A DNA stretch of 64,000 bases from Ichthyophis bannanicus. Lineage: Eukaryota; Chordata; Amphibia; Gymnophiona; Ichthyophiidae. Positions 42,605 to 55,600 of this stretch are shown here, one piece after another (within the stretch, counting starts at the first letter, position 1; every line of letters starts with the position of its first letter). The DNA lies in NCBI GenBank assembly GCA_033557465.1, contig CM066033.1:1304697519-1304761518 (forward strand). The letters are read 5' to 3'. The notes below the pieces were generated by a model. It did not search any database and had not been told where the DNA came from. It saw nothing but the letters and a program-made list of their open reading frames with translations. A program made the position numbers and the translations under genes.

Positions 42605-44380
42605 TGCATACAGACCTCGAGCAATGGGTCTAGGATAAACTGGCTAATATCTCATGTACTGGAGAAAAACATTTTCGCAAGGTTCGGAAGGAAAAAGCAG
42701 AGGAGATTGAAACAGATGATGTCACCCTAAAACACCTTTCCAGGAAAACAGCTGACCTATCCAAAAGGAAGGCTCTTCCCAAGAAATCTTTTTATTCTAA
42801 AAAGAAGAGATACTATCCTTCTTATCTGCCTTCTGCTGCCTATCTATCTCAACATCCTCAGCAGAGGCAGCAGGGTCCTCACCAACCCAAGAAACCCAGG
42901 GCTCATAAGCCTCAACCAGCTGCACAGGCACAACCTGCACCTGCTTTTTGACTCCTTTCTCCAGCCCCTCCACATAGCAGGCAGTCACTATGCCCACAGG
43001 TGGCACCTCATAACATCAGAGCATTGGACGCTCCAGATAGTCCAAAGAAGTTATCAGCTTCACTTCGAAACCTTACCCCCACCTGCTTCACAAGGGATTA
43101 TCCAATAAAACTCTTTCAAAGCACTCTCTTAAAAGAAGAGATGACCACCTTATTGTCCCAAGATGCCATAGAAAGAGTTTATCCTCCTCAAGAAAAGTTG
43201 GGCTTCTACTCTCCATACTTTCTTATTCTAAAGAAAATAGGAGGCTTCAGGCCGATCTTGGATCTCAGAGACCTAAACAAGTTCCTTGTCTGAGAAAATT
43301 CAAAATGATTTCTCTAGGAACTCTTCTACCATACTTCCAGTGACCTAAAAGAGGCGTATATGCATATACTGATATGTCCCTTGCACAGACAGTATCTGTG
43401 CATCATGTTTCAAGCAAATCATTATCAATACCGGATTCTCCCCTTCGCTCTAGCCTCTGCCCCAAGAACTTCACAAAATGCATGGCAGTCGTCGCTGCCT
43501 ACCTACAACCTTTCTTACGACTGACTGAACAGAGGAGGTAACTCTCTCCCTTCATCAAACCATCATGGTGCTCCAACACCTAGGTTTTGTGTCATAAACA
43601 TCCCAAAGTCCCATCTCACTCCAACCCAACGTCTGGAGTTCATCAGAGCGCTCTTAGACACTCGACAGGCCCGAGCTTTTCTCCCACAGGATCATTGTAC
43701 CCACCTCCTCAACCTGGAAAAAGAGGTACAACAGCAAAGCCGAGTAACAGCTCGAGAGATGCTACGACTATTAGGGCACATGGTCTTTATGGTCCCTGTC
43801 ATCCCCTAGGCTCGATTACACATGCGACAAATGCAGTGGACTCTGTCTTCCTAATGGACAAGATCCACATCATCCCTCAACTGATCAAATCCCTTCAGTG
43901 GTGGTGTTTCCTACAAAATCTACTCGTCAGGTCTCCTTTTCAGATGCCTCCACTTCGATGCATCCTGATGACAGATACTTCCAAGCTGGGCTGGGGGATG
44001 CATCTGAATGACCTGAGCACACAGGAACTGTAGACACAACAGGAATCTGCCTTGCAGATCAACCTGCTCAAACTAAGGGCACTGACAAATGCTCTTTGAG
44101 TTTCTTAACCCCAACTATTGAGGCGACCTGATCTAGTCAAAATGGACAGCCAAGTTGCCATGCTCTACATAAACAAACGGGGTGGGGGGATGGGGTTTCA
44201 TCCCCTCTGCGAAGAAGTAATTAGCCTATGATCCTTTGCTATCTCTCACGGCAACCACCTCAGAGCAGTGTACCTCCCGGACGAACTCAATGTCCTAGGG
44301 GACAGGCTAAGCCATATTCTTCATCCACATGAATGGACCTTGCAAGCCAGGGATATTTCCATTGTTTTATGTCCCCTACC
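42605..44380 (+). pseudogene. Second DIRS-type element, decayed gag end, RT and RNase H
   Basis: The left part ends a gag-like protein with a Lys/Gln/Pro-rich tail (LSRKTADLSKRKALPKKS), similar to the end of ORF1 at 24.2 kb. From 43080 the RT reads LGFYSPYFLILKKIGGFRPILDLRDLNKFL; the next parts are frameshifted. RNase H fragments follow: ILMTDTSKLGWGMHL, KMDSQVAMLYINKRGG and YLPDELNVLGDRLSHILHPHEW. The tyrosine recombinase and terminal repeats are missing. It is older than, and diverged from, the copy at 22-27.7 kb. Confidence 0.87.
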
Positions 44381-44587
44381 AACTCACTTTTATGCAGTCA
44401 TTGCAGGGATGGTTCTCAGCTGGGAACCATGCACTAGGCCTACTTTTGGAGCCCTGCATTCTTGGGCCCTAAATTAGATCACTAGATATCACTGTTTGTG
44501 TGTTGGCTGGGATTCCCATTCCACTGGAGACTTAAACCTAGGTCCTGAGCATGGCACACTATAGCACTGCCTCTGAGTTTATTATTT
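44381..44587. other. Unrecognised sequence, possibly DIRS-derived
   Basis: It follows the RNase H remnant and may be decayed methylase or recombinase sequence, but no motif could be read. Confidence 0.3.
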
Positions 44588-44905
44588 ATGGGCCTGATAT
44601 TCAAATAGGCTCATCTGGTTAGTAGGACCTGTTAACCGGATAATCTCCAGTAAGCCAAATATTCAGTGATACTATCCAGATAGTGACACTGAATATTTAT
44701 TCTGACTACCACAGATTTGGGCAGCAGTCGGCACTTATCTGGATAGTGGTGATTTTCAGTGTCCCATAACTTAGTGGAGCATAAAAGCTGTCTTAAGTGT
44801 ATGCAGATTGCCTATCTGGATAGCAGCTGAAAATCACTGCCACTGCCCGCAACATCTGGATATTCAGTGGCAGCCTCTGTCTGGATATTGCTGCTGAATA
44901 TGTGG
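44588..44905. mobile_element. MITE-like element (GGGCCTGATATTCAAA end)
   Basis: Left end GGGCCTGATATTCAAATAGGC with interior palindromic words (GATAGTGACACTGAATATT, CTGGATATTCAGTGGCAG). The right end is not sharply defined. Confidence 0.5.
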
Positions 44906-45221
44906 ATTTTCTTTACCAGGGGCCACCAGCATTTTAAAAAACGCTAACTGCTGTGGGCGCAATATTGACCTGTATGTTGAAAACTATTCTTATTGAAGCA
45001 GAGACTTCAAAATGATTCCTCATAGGGGACTAGTTGGCCAGCCCTGAGCTCTGTGATTGTTGCCATTAGTCACCACCAAACACAGTAGCCATTCAAACAA
45101 AGAAAATCATTAAGATTCCTTTTTTCTGTTCTGTTCATCATCTTTAAAGCAGCTCCCACTACTACAAATCGCAGTAAATCGGGGCTGTTCTCTCTTGACC
45201 CACAGTACACTCTCACGTCAG
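44906..45221. other. Unrecognised sequence
   Basis: No gene or repeat recognised. Confidence 0.3.
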
Positions 45222-45290
45222 ACTCTCTGGGCAGAACTAGATGGATCATGCTGGTCTTTATTTGCTGTCATTCACGATGTTACTATGATA
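45222..45290 (+). repeat. CR1-type 3' end or CR1-tailed SINE
   Basis: CTGGGCAGAACTAGATGGATCATG...GTCTTTATTTGCTGTCATT and GATGTTACTATGATA match the widespread CR1 3' terminal sequence also seen near 62.85 kb. Confidence 0.55.
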
Positions 45291-45699
45291 ATATATACAA
45301 ATATAGAACATGTCCACTGAACAGGACAGTAGAGGAAAGAATCTAGAAAAGAAATGCGTGGACACATGTCTAAAATGCTGTTTTAGGTGCACCTATAAAA
45401 TTAGGTCAGGTGTAAAGGTATGTACATTTCAAGCCAGCAGTGGGCATGCACGGAGTGGAGTTTGGGTAGAACGTAAACAGAGTCGCAAAGTATGCACGCA
45501 AGGTATGCGCTGACTTGTACCCCTGCTCTTGAGCAGACATAATATTCACGCCTGCAATCTAGGTGTGATTTATACAGCGATTTGTGCTAGTATTTTCTAA
45601 AAGCCAAGTGGGCGCCTACTTGCATTTATAAATTAGGCTCAAAATGAGCACTTTCTCCATTGCCTTTGGTTTTTTTTAAGTGCATCAAGCCAGTGCTGA
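45291..45699. other. Unrecognised sequence, possibly MITE-derived
   Basis: It contains ATAAAATTAGG and TTATAAATTAGGC words and repeated GCACGC/GTGCATA elements, as in foldback-type repeats. No ends identified. Confidence 0.3.
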
Positions 45700-45848
45700 C
45701 CCAGATGCCTTTGGGTTGCTAGGCCTTTTCTTCTGAGGTAATGGAAAGCAACATGACTTACCCAAAGTCACAAGGAGTGTGAGTGAGAATAAAACCCTTG
45801 ATCGCCTAGGTACTAGGCAGCTGCTCTAACCACTAGGCTAGTCCTCCA
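45700..45848 (-). repeat. tRNA-headed SINE, decayed
   Basis: The minus strand starts GACTAGCCTAGTGGTTAGAGC (A-box-like) and continues to CTTTGGGTAAGTCATGTTGC, a weak match to the SINE body. The B-box is degenerate. Confidence 0.6.
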
Positions 45849-47960
45849 GTTGGTTGCCTTATCTTCCCTCCCCCCCCCGAAAAAAAATTAAAAAAATGAA
45901 CTGCAATGTAAGTAATATAGCTAGATATAGAACCAACATAGGACAAAAAGGTAAGAAGACCTCGGAGTTAAGTGCTGAAGTTGAGGCTTTGCCAGTTCAG
46001 CTAACATAACTGCTTTGACCTCTGCTTCCCTCAGCAATCACTTCTGCATGGATCACCTGCCCGCTGTTAAGAAAATAAACCAGATCCAAAGTCAACAAGT
46101 CCTGCAGCAAACCTGACTGCAGAGCAAACAGAGCGGCTGTGCGCCCATTCATGCTGAGGGCCTGTCAGTGAATATGAAAGCAACACTCCCAGACAGGCAG
46201 GCTGGTCAGGAGGCCGTGGTGCAGGAATCAGTCTGAACTCGGTCTTCCTTTACTGCCAGCTCTCAGAGGTAAAGCCCAGGTCTTGCTCTGTAGCACTTCG
46301 GGGAAGGCGTTTCATTCAGACTGAATCCTGATGACACAGAAGCTGTGAGGGCAAGGTCCCCCCTCTAGTCCAAAGCTCCCATGGGGTAAGGAGGAGTGAA
46401 CTCCCTGGATCTGACAGAGAGGGCATCATTTCAAAACAGTGCGCCTAAAATAGTTGCAAACTAGTGCCTATTATATGTGCCTTTATAAATCAGGCTTCTA
46501 CATCTACAACGACGCACCGACAGCGCACAAATTTACACCTTCCCCAGTTAAAAATGGTACTTTCTACCTGTGTGTAGGTCTCATTCTGCTGGCTTCAATC
46601 TGATGTGTGAACTTGTGAGGTCGTACGCTGAGACATCAGTTTGAAGCCAGCAAAAGATGCGCACAGGTAAGAAGCCTCTCCTCCTATGAGTGGGCAAGAA
46701 GGGGGGAGGAGTTAAGGAAATCAGATTTCTGGTGGGTGAATCTGGGACACTTCTTCCATGTAGTGCTAGTACTAAGCAAGCAATTTGGTTTGATGGAAAC
46801 ACGGGGGGGGTGGGGGGGGGGTGGGGGGAGGAAGAGTTTTGTCTCAAATGGAAAATTGCAGTCATTACTTTCAAAGTATGCCCCAAAGCATATTCTTTAA
46901 GCTTTCTTATTAGAAAAGAAGTTGGGGCCTCATATAAAAACCTCAGGGCTGGCAGGAATGCCCTACATGCAAGCAAAATAATTACACACCGGAAAGAAAA
47001 TTATCGGCCAACACAATCCATCTAGTCCCAACATATAAATGCTATGTAAGAGATTTTAGCTGTGTTTCAGAGCATCCAGTTGATTCTAGGAGCTGAACAG
47101 TTATTAAATCACTGCATTACATATTACAATCCCTAAACTCAAAATAAAATCCTTTTGTTTGCCTCTGTGGCAGACGAGAAAGGGGCTGGAGCCGGGAAAG
47201 TAGAGTGTTCTCCTACGCTACGCAGAGTCTGCTCCATTCACACTTCCCCACTCCATGAATGACAAGAGGAGAGAAGCAGATTCGAGAACAAAATGGTTCT
47301 AGGCTCGCTCCCCTTCTTTCCCACCAAGGCACACCAAGGACTTTCCCAAGGCACACTGGGTGGGAAGCACGGCTCTAAGATATGTTCCACTCAAACTATG
47401 TCCTCAGGAAGACCTACATGTGGTCTGTCTAAAACTATGCGTCCTCTTGTTGATGTATATTTTTATCATGTAGGTATACAGCTACACAATTTTATAAGAA
47501 GCATTTTCCACTTGTAAATATCCTTTACACATGGAAACTCATTTATAAAATATCCCCCCCCCCCCAAAGTCTTCAGGATGAGAACCATACTCTGGGTGAG
47601 GGAGGGCACAAAGAAGAATAGGGAGAAAGATAGCTCAGGAGGAAGAGGAAACAGAAGTTAGGGAGGAGACAGCAACTTCTAGCATAGCCGTGCTGAGTGA
47701 ATTCTCTTACCTGCCTTTCTGCATCCTTCCCCCCCATCCTACTAAACCAAAGCGGGTAATTTTCAGCAGTCCATGGATAAAATACCCATCTAAAGTTATG
47801 TGGATTTTCAGCAGGAGTAATACACATAAAGCTATAAATGTATACTTTATTATTTAAATTATCCATGCTATGTGTGTTTGTACTTAAAACACATAAAGTT
47901 CTGTAGCATGGGACAAACACAGAGGATCTCGAAAGGGAAAAAAGGGACTACAGTAGTTGG
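45849..47960. other. Unrecognised sequence with homopolymer tracts
   Basis: No coding domain. A G-run region at about 46802-46832 and a C12 run at about 47556-47567 are simple-sequence tracts. GTGCGCCTAAAA and TTTATAAATCAGGC near 46450 look like old MITE words. Confidence 0.35.
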
Positions 47961-47964
47961 TATG

Positions 47965-48260
47965 GAAGGGCAGACTGGATACGCTGTATGGTCTTTTTCT
48001 GTGTTTCAATCATTGGGGTTATTTTGGACTCTGTGCTGACTTTTGAGACACATATTTCAGCCTGGGTTAAGCGCTGCTTTGCTTGTGACGTCATCTGTGA
48101 CCTTTGATTCATCATAACGACCTGACAATGATGATTTATTTTCTTGTGATTAACCAGAGTGGTTGCTGTCATTGGGAACTGGATTTAGCTCACATCTTTT
48201 CTCAGAAGTTCAAGGGGAGGTACATTCAGGTAGAGCAGGTATTTTCATATCCTTGGCAGG
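47965..48260 (+). repeat. CR1 3' tail followed by an L2 ORF2 fragment
   Basis: GGGCAGACTGGATACGCTGTATGGTCTTTTTCTG is a CR1-type 3' end. From about 48012 the frame reads LGVILDSVLTFETHISAWVKRCF, the L2 segment after the RT, and then decays. Confidence 0.6.
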
Positions 48261-48271
48261 CTTAGATTCTA

Positions 48272-48585
48272 GGGGCCCAATATTCAAAGGGATTAACGTG
48301 GTTAGCAGACCTGCTAACCATGTTAATCCCCTTATGTAGTTAGTACCACCACTGCATCAGCACATTCCAGGGGCAGCGCCAAGCCATAATGGGGCAGTGG
48401 CGATATTGCCCGATTAGAGCAAAGCAGCGAAAGTCAGGTGCAGTAAAGGCTGGCCTAGCTTTCACTACAGCCAGTAGCTGAATCTCACCACTGCCTGGTC
48501 AACTTCCTGCCAATCCAGATGAGCATAGAATATCCAGGTCTACTGTTCAGCATCTAACCACTGCCACTGGATATCACGCCCTAAG
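48272..48585. mobile_element. MITE-like element (GGGGCCCAATATTC end)
   Basis: It starts GGGGCCCAATATTCAAAGGG and ends near GGATATCACGCCCT. Next to the left end, GGGATTAACGTGGTTAGCAG and CTGCTAACCATGTTAATCCC form an imperfect hairpin. Confidence 0.55.
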
Positions 48586-49517
48586 TTTGTATCTCAGATT
48601 AAATGACTTGTCATACAATTGCAGCTTTTAATTTACGTATATATGCATGATCACTTAATAAAAGAATAAAATGGACTTGAACGGAGGGAGCTCTTCATAG
48701 CAATCTTGACATTTAGTCCGACAAAAAACATCGTGGGAGTGAATTATTGTGTGTGGGATTGTTTGAGTCACATAGTTGCTTGATCAACTTGCAAACCCAA
48801 AGTCTGTGTTAACTAAGAGGAGGATCTTTTACCATTATACACCATCTTTTAGAAATAAAATTCCACCTGAGTTCCAGGAATAGACAAACCACCTAGCCTC
48901 TGGAAAAGGTGTCAAAGCCTATTATTTTTTCCCCCTTTGGTTTATCCCTGAGTATGGTACTTGGTTCGATTTTAATTGGTTAGTTTATTCAGGGTTTTTT
49001 GTGTTCTGTTTGAATTTGGTCCATTTAATTGTATTTATTGACTGAATTTGTATTTTATGTTGTAATTTGCCTCATGTCCTAACAGGGGAAATATACAATT
49101 TGATGAAATAAAGGAATAAATAGAATGGCTATTTTTAACTATCAACCTGCTACCTTCCCAGGTATGAATGGGGACAGGGCAAGAAAGTTAAAAAAAAAGA
49201 AGAAGATGATGTAACATGTTTCTCAGAAGTGTCAATGTGCCAGAGCATCCCTGTGGCTCAGAACTGTGCACCAGCAGAAGAGACTCAGGTTCCCCTGCCC
49301 AGAGGGATTAGCCATGGTCGGGAATGCCGCTCCAACAATGATGCCTGCTGGTGAAAGCAGCAGGGCCAAAGGGACATCTTAGAGAAGATTTGCCTCCAGC
49401 CCTCCTGACATGCAAAGGTACGTATATCACTGGACATACCATCTGAGGTGGGAGGGGGGGGGGGGTCCTTCTATGAAAGAAGGAAAAATGGGGCTAAAAC
49501 CAGTTTTTTAAAAATCT
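48586..49517. other. Unrecognised sequence with one retroelement-like tail
   Basis: GTAATTTGCCTCATGTCC...GGGGAAATATACAATTTG...AAATAAAGGAATAAAT at about 49061-49125 is laid out like an L2-type tail. The rest is unidentified. A G-run lies near 49452. Confidence 0.35.
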
Positions 49518-49885
49518 ACATGGGGGGGTATTCAAATGCCACTCTATAGGGTAGTCAGTGGCACTTGCATGCTTAGTTCTGCTGAAGATCCCCAGGTGCC
49601 AACGCTACACGCCCCGATGCTAACCAGTTAGCGCCGGGGCAGTCCGGGGCGGCACACTTCACTAACCAGGCAGCGGTAATACTGAGCCAGTTAGTGACAC
49701 ATGGTGAAAGTCAGGCGTAGGAAACCCACCACCGAAGCGAACTGGGCAGTGGTTGAATATTACCACTGCCCGGTATTCAATGCCAGAGCCCAGGTATAGC
49801 AGTGAATATCTGGGTTTAAAGTTCAACACTGGCGGCTAGCCACTTTAGCAAGTGCTAGCCACCAGCACTGAACACTGAGCCCTAT
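49518..49885. mobile_element. MITE-like element
   Basis: From GGTATTCAAATGCC to GAACACTGAGCCC, with GCCCGGTATTCAATGCCAGAGCC and GTGAATATCTGGGTT shared with the 20.65- and 29.4-kb copies, and GGCGGCTAGCCAC / GTGCTAGCCACC near the right end. Confidence 0.5.
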
Positions 49886-52180
49886 GTTTGTATCCACATG
49901 CCTGTTTCTCAGATTTATGCCACAATCTTTTATTCAAGTGTAAGGACACTTTCAGGACCCTCATCCATCCAGCATGCTTTAAGCGCATTTCTAAAACATC
50001 CATATCTGGCTGGCAGAAACATCTAACTGGAAAACAGGCATGTAATAAACCCAATTCTGAAACTGTGGGTATAGACGCGCCTGTGGTTCTGGAATCAGGG
50101 AGATATATGTCCCTGGCATGGCACAAAGAACACGCCTGGGGAAACATGGGCTCGCACTGCTAGAATGGCACATGGGTACACGCAGCAAATGGCCAGTACG
50201 TTACCGTGCTCATCGTATTCTGAAAAGACAGACGTCTCAGATGCTTTCTGTCTCCGTGCAGCCGCGGCCATGCCCCCGCTGGCAAAATGAATATCTCCTA
50301 AGCCAATGCTCACCCTGACAGTGGTGTGCTCATGCAAGCAATGAATGAATACAGATTAACAGATAAGGTCATACAAAGCAGACTATATATACTAGTCTGT
50401 TACATGCCCATAGCACTACAAGGTTATATACATGCACCAAAGCTATTGTATAAGCAAGTGGAAAGAGAGATGTTTGTCTAGACAGACCCTGCAGCACATC
50501 ATAGATGACATTTGAAGAACATCTTAGTAATTCCTGCAGTGGTCATTGCTGAAAAACAGTACATGAAATGCTAAGTATGGGCCAGAAAAAACTAAATGGG
50601 TCCCTACGGCTACATGTCAAAACATGTTCCTGTCATTCATAGGAAAACATCAGGATAAGAACATGCAACAGTGCAAACATCAGATACACATGCCCAAAAG
50701 CATCACCATCTGTCCTGACAAATGTGCACAATGCTAGAGACCTCTGATGGTGCAGTCGGATATGTATTAGTGCTGTCTGCACTGCAACAAGCCCTCACTC
50801 CGAGGGTCACCCACCATTGACAAGGACTTGCCCTGCTATGTTGATGCAGAGCAGCTTTTCAGAATATACTGTCCATTCACTCTGGCTCCTGGTGATACTG
50901 CGGGCAGCCCTACGATCCAAGTACTGGCCAGGCATACATGTTCCCCCAGAGTTGTGGATCAGCACACCATTGCCTCTCCTGCACCCTCATATCATCCACA
51001 CACACACTCTTGCTTGCAGGCATAAATAACATACACCTGCCAAAACCATGCCCTGCACCTATATACAACTGCTGGTAAGACATAATAGCATGGCGTCTCA
51101 GGACAACACATCTGATCTGCATTTCTCAGCCAAGCACGATTCTGCTCCATACCACCTTGCATACCATCCCTACATCTACTTCCCCATTTTTCAGAACACT
51201 GTAATTATTAGGGAAGCCTAGACTAGCCCCTTTAGCACAGATAGCAAGAGTAAAGACTATTGCAGTGCTTTATATTTCTGTAGGGGTGCTTTTTATTGTT
51301 CTTTAACCTTACAAACATCCCTCACCTGTGTATTCTATTCTTTACAACTGCATCTTGTGCTCTTCCATACAGCAGACACCAGTTCAATACAGACATGTCA
51401 CAGCCGTTCATCTCTATGGGACGCGTTGAACAGCAGAGCAGAAATTCGTCTATGTGCTGGCCTTATTCCACGTTGTCGCTGGTATAACATAGGCATCAGA
51501 ATATACACGGGCCTTTCCTAAATATGCTTTCTATGTCTCCACAGTTTGCCACATCCCTGTTCCGCCCCCTTCTGCCCACATTCTGAGATCCCTGTTTTTG
51601 TGCTGTGTATATGCAGAGTCACGTGGTTTAGGAATACAGATCTAGATGTTTTCATGAGAAAGACGTCTATCCCGCACATCCAGCTGGCCTATTTGCATTT
51701 TGGAATGATCCCCTTTGTGTCCAGGACATACTATTTTAGCCCAGTCAGAGGTGCATTTCATTTTCCTGTAACATCCCCCTGAGATATAGCTACGTTGGTC
51801 CTGTCTCTGTCCGTATGTAACGTCCCGGGGTTCTGATGTGTGTGTGTGTGGTGGCTTCTTTTGTTGGGTGCACACCGGCCCCGTCTTGGATCATACTCTA
51901 GGAATCTTCCTTGATTCTGAAACCTGTCTACATGTGATGTGTGTGTGCATCCCTCTGCCTGAGTGTTGGAAAGTAGACTGAGAGCAGGCTTGAGTGGCAA
52001 GCCTCAAGAGGAGTCTAGAGTCCTAGATTGGACTTTGGCTGCTAGAGAAGGTATTGCAGGAGACCTCCCTCCAGATTGGAAGGAGAGAATGCTAGAAAGG
52101 ATTCCAGTGAGGAAGATTCCTGTTCTCTCTAATGTTGCTATCTGTGCTACTGTTACCCTTTTGCCTGTGTTTTCTTCCCA
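49886..52180. other. Unrecognised sequence
   Basis: About 2.3 kb with only short frames and no domain. A (TG)n-type tract lies near 51836-51851. The last 200 bp (about 51960-52180) are purine-rich and directly precede the L2 insertion. Confidence 0.4.
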
Positions 52181-52360
52181 GAGCCTGCCAATCCAGCCTC
52201 TCCAGCAACCCGGAACCTCTCTCCAGCCTGGTCCCGCCTTCTCCTGTGACGCGGCCGCGCTCCCGCGACCGTGACTGCCGAGAGCCTGCCAATCCAGCCT
52301 CTCCAGCAACCCGGAACCTCTCTCCAGCCTGGTCCCGCCTTCTCCTGTGACGCGGCCGCG
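52181..52360 (+). promoter_or_regulatory. Duplicated CpG-rich 5' UTR units of the L2 element
   Basis: GAGCCTGCCAATCCAGCC starts at 52181 and again at 52282, a 101-bp period. Each unit ends in GACGCGGCCGCG. Tandem monomers at the 5' end of non-LTR elements often carry promoter activity; that role here is inference. Confidence 0.7.
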
Positions 52361-52678
52361 ACTGCCGAGGTATCCTGCCTTTCAGCCATAAATTCAGAGC
52401 GACTGCGGCGCGACGGAAGCGCGCACCGAAGGAGCGCACCTAAGGAGCACGCCGTGCTCCTTAGGGGCGCTCCTTGGGGCCGCTCCGGCTGCGGAGGCCC
52501 GGACCTTAACGTTTTGCTGCATGTTTCCTTTTTTTCAGCTCTCACGTGTTTCGCTGCAAGCGGGTCTGGATTCACTGCGCCGTCACCTCTCCACACCCCC
52601 TGCACTCCTCTCCAGCTTCATCAGGTACCAAATTTCTTGCCTTCACTGTTTCCTGCTGTTTCTCCTATCTTCCCTTCC

Positions 52679-55600
52679 ATGGCTAGCATACCAGTCCATT
52701 GGAGTCGCCGCCCAATCCCATTTCCCCGCTGGCGCTCTCGCTCTCCCTCTAATCTTCTCCTCTGTGCCCTCTCTCGTTCTACCTCTCCCATGCCCGCAGC
52801 TTCCACCTGCTCCACTTCCCAACCCTCTGCCCTCTCTAGTGCCTCCCAGTCTGCCTTTAAGCTTGGCCTTCTTAACTGTCGTTCCCTCAGGACCAAGTCC
52901 CTCCTCGTCCAAGATCTGATTTCTCAGGCTTCCTTTGACCTGACGCTCCTCACCGAGACCTGGCTGAAGGAAGGGGAGGACGCCCTTCTGGCTCGCTGCC
53001 TCCCTGCCGGGTTCTCGGCTGCCTCAGTTTCCCGCACTGGGCGCTCAGGTGGCGGCGTGGCCGCCATCCTTGCCCCCTCTCTCTCTTTCACTCAGATCTT
53101 CTCTCCTTCTTTGTCCTACCCCGAGGCCCTTCTTCTCCATCTTCATACCACACCCCCTACTCATGTTCTCCTCGTCTATGTACCCCCTGCTCTCCGATCT
53201 GACCTCTGGGACTCCCTCCTTCGTTCCCTCTCTGACCTCTCCTTGCTTTTCCCCCATCTCATCATTGCCGGTGATTTTAATCTCCACCTTGACTCTCCTT
53301 CATCCCCCAAAGAGCATGCATTCCTCTCCCTTCTGCATGACCTGGCTTTCCTACAGCATGTTTCTTTTCCCACCCACTCCGCTGGCCACACTCTTGATCT
53401 TCTCCTGTCTCCCTCCTCCTCCTCGCTCTCCCTTTCCAACCTGTCCTCCCGTGCCCTTCCCTGGTCAGACCATCTTTGCATCTCAGCCTACTGCTCCCAT
53501 CCAATCCCATCCCTCCCTTCTCCCGTTCCTCCCTCCACCCCTCGTCTCTCTCGCTCCATCACCCCATCACTGGCCCAGCAATTCCCTCCAGCTTCAGATT
53601 TGCTCCCTGCTGATTTTGCCTCCTTATCTCCTAACTCACAGGCCTCTACCTGGTTCTCTTCCCTCTCAGCCGCTCTTGATCTCATTGCTCCCCTTCGCCC
53701 GCACCCTCCTCCTCGTCGCCCTTCTCACCCCTGGTACCATCCTGGTCTACTCTTACTTCGTTCCCAACTTCGCAGAGCCAAAAGGCAATGGCGTAGGTCC
53801 CCCTCTCCGGTCACTCTATCCCTCTTCAAGGCCCAGCACTCCCACTATCGTTCCCAGATCCATCTTGCCAAGTCCTCCTTTTTCTCTATCGCCATTGCTA
53901 ATGCCCCCAACCAGACCCGTCATCTTTACTCTACCCTCAAATTTCTTACCTCCCTACACCCTTCTGCCCCCTCCGCACCTTCCCATCCTATCCCCGCCCC
54001 TTCTCTTCTCGCCTCTGCCTTCAGCAACAAAGTTTCTACCCTACGAGCCTCACTGCCTTCTCATTCTCCGCCCATTCCCTCTCCCCCCCCATTTGCCTCC
54101 CCTCCCCCTGTCTCCCAACTGTCTCACACATGGTCCTCTTTTTCCCTGACTACCACCACTGAGCTTCATCACCTTATTTCTGCGTCCAACAAAACTTTCT
54201 GTTCCCTTGACCCTGTCCCTCCCTCTTGGTTATTGACACCCTCGCAGTCCTTCCTCCCCTACATCCAAACCATCCTGAACAACAGTCTATCCACTGGAAC
54301 TTTTCCCTCCCCCTGGAAGCACGCTCTCATTCGCCCCCTTCTTAAGAAACCCTCTCTTGACCCTCTTGACCCCAATAACTACCGCCCAGTTTCCAACCTC
54401 CCCTTTCTGTCTAAACTTCTTGAGAAGGTTGTCTTTGCCCAATTATCCCATCACCTTGACTCCACCAACTTCCTTCACCCCCGTCAGTCCGGTTTCCGTC
54501 CTGGGCACAGTGTTGAGACTATTCTTCTTGCTTTTACCAACGCCCTGCATGTTGCCCACGACCGTGGTGAAATTTCGGTGGCGGTGGCCCTTGATCTTTC
54601 CGCTGCTTTCGACCTTGTAGATCACTCCCTTCTTCTCTCCCGGTTGCGTGATGCTGGCCTCTGTAGCACTGTTCTTCGGTGGTTCCACTCCTTCCTTTCC
54701 TCCCGTTCAGGTGCTGTTTTGTCCCCTCCCCCTCTCACCCCTCCTCTGATTCCTTTCCCATCCCCTGTGGGGTTCCCCAGGGTTCTGTGCTGGCTCCCCT
54801 TCTCTTCAATCTCTTCCTGACTCCTCTCACGCTTCTTATCCAACAATCTGGAATCTCAGCCTTCTACTACGCTGACGACATCCTCCTTCTTTACCATACG
54901 TCCCCAGCCTGTCCTGATCTCGCTCCCCTCAACTCCTGCCTTGCCATTATCTCTGACTGGATGACCCATAACTGCCTGCACCTTAACCCCTCAAAAACCA
55001 CAGCTATCTGGTTCCCCCACGGTCATCAGCCCCTGTCAATTGCCCCATCGTTCCCCGCCACTCCCATCTCTCTGGTCTCCACCTTTCGATATCTTGGGGT
55101 AATTTTCGACTCAGATCTTTCCTTCTCTGCCCATGTCTCTCACGTGTCTCAATCCTCCTTTTTGTATCTTACACAGATCCGCGCTGTTCGCCCCTTCCTC
55201 TCTCCCTCCGCTCTTGTCACTCTGCTCTTAGCCCTTGTCATTTCTCGGATCGATTTTGCTAACTCCATTCTCTCTGGCCTATCTAAGCTCCACCTCTCTC
55301 GTCTACAACGCATCCAAAACACTGCCGCCCGTCTCGTTTCTTCTGCCTCCTACAGGGACCATGTCACGCCCCTTCTCCTCCGTCTCCACTGGCTTCCCGT
55401 TTCCTTCCGGATCCAATTCAAGCTTCTCACGCTCGTTCACAAAGTTCTTCACACCACCACGCCACAGTACCTTGCCGACCTCATCCACTTCCACACCCCC
55501 CGGCACACTCCTCGTTCCTTTCACCTCAACCGCCTCACTCTTGCCCCCCCTCACATGCTCATCTCCAATCCACCCGCTCCTCTGCCTTCTTCTTCATAGG

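Noticed and set aside
52271..52678. Start of L2 ORF2 at 52271
   Set aside because: The upstream frame covers the duplicated 5' UTR and has no conserved domain; the strand is simply poor in stops. ATG 52679 is preferred.
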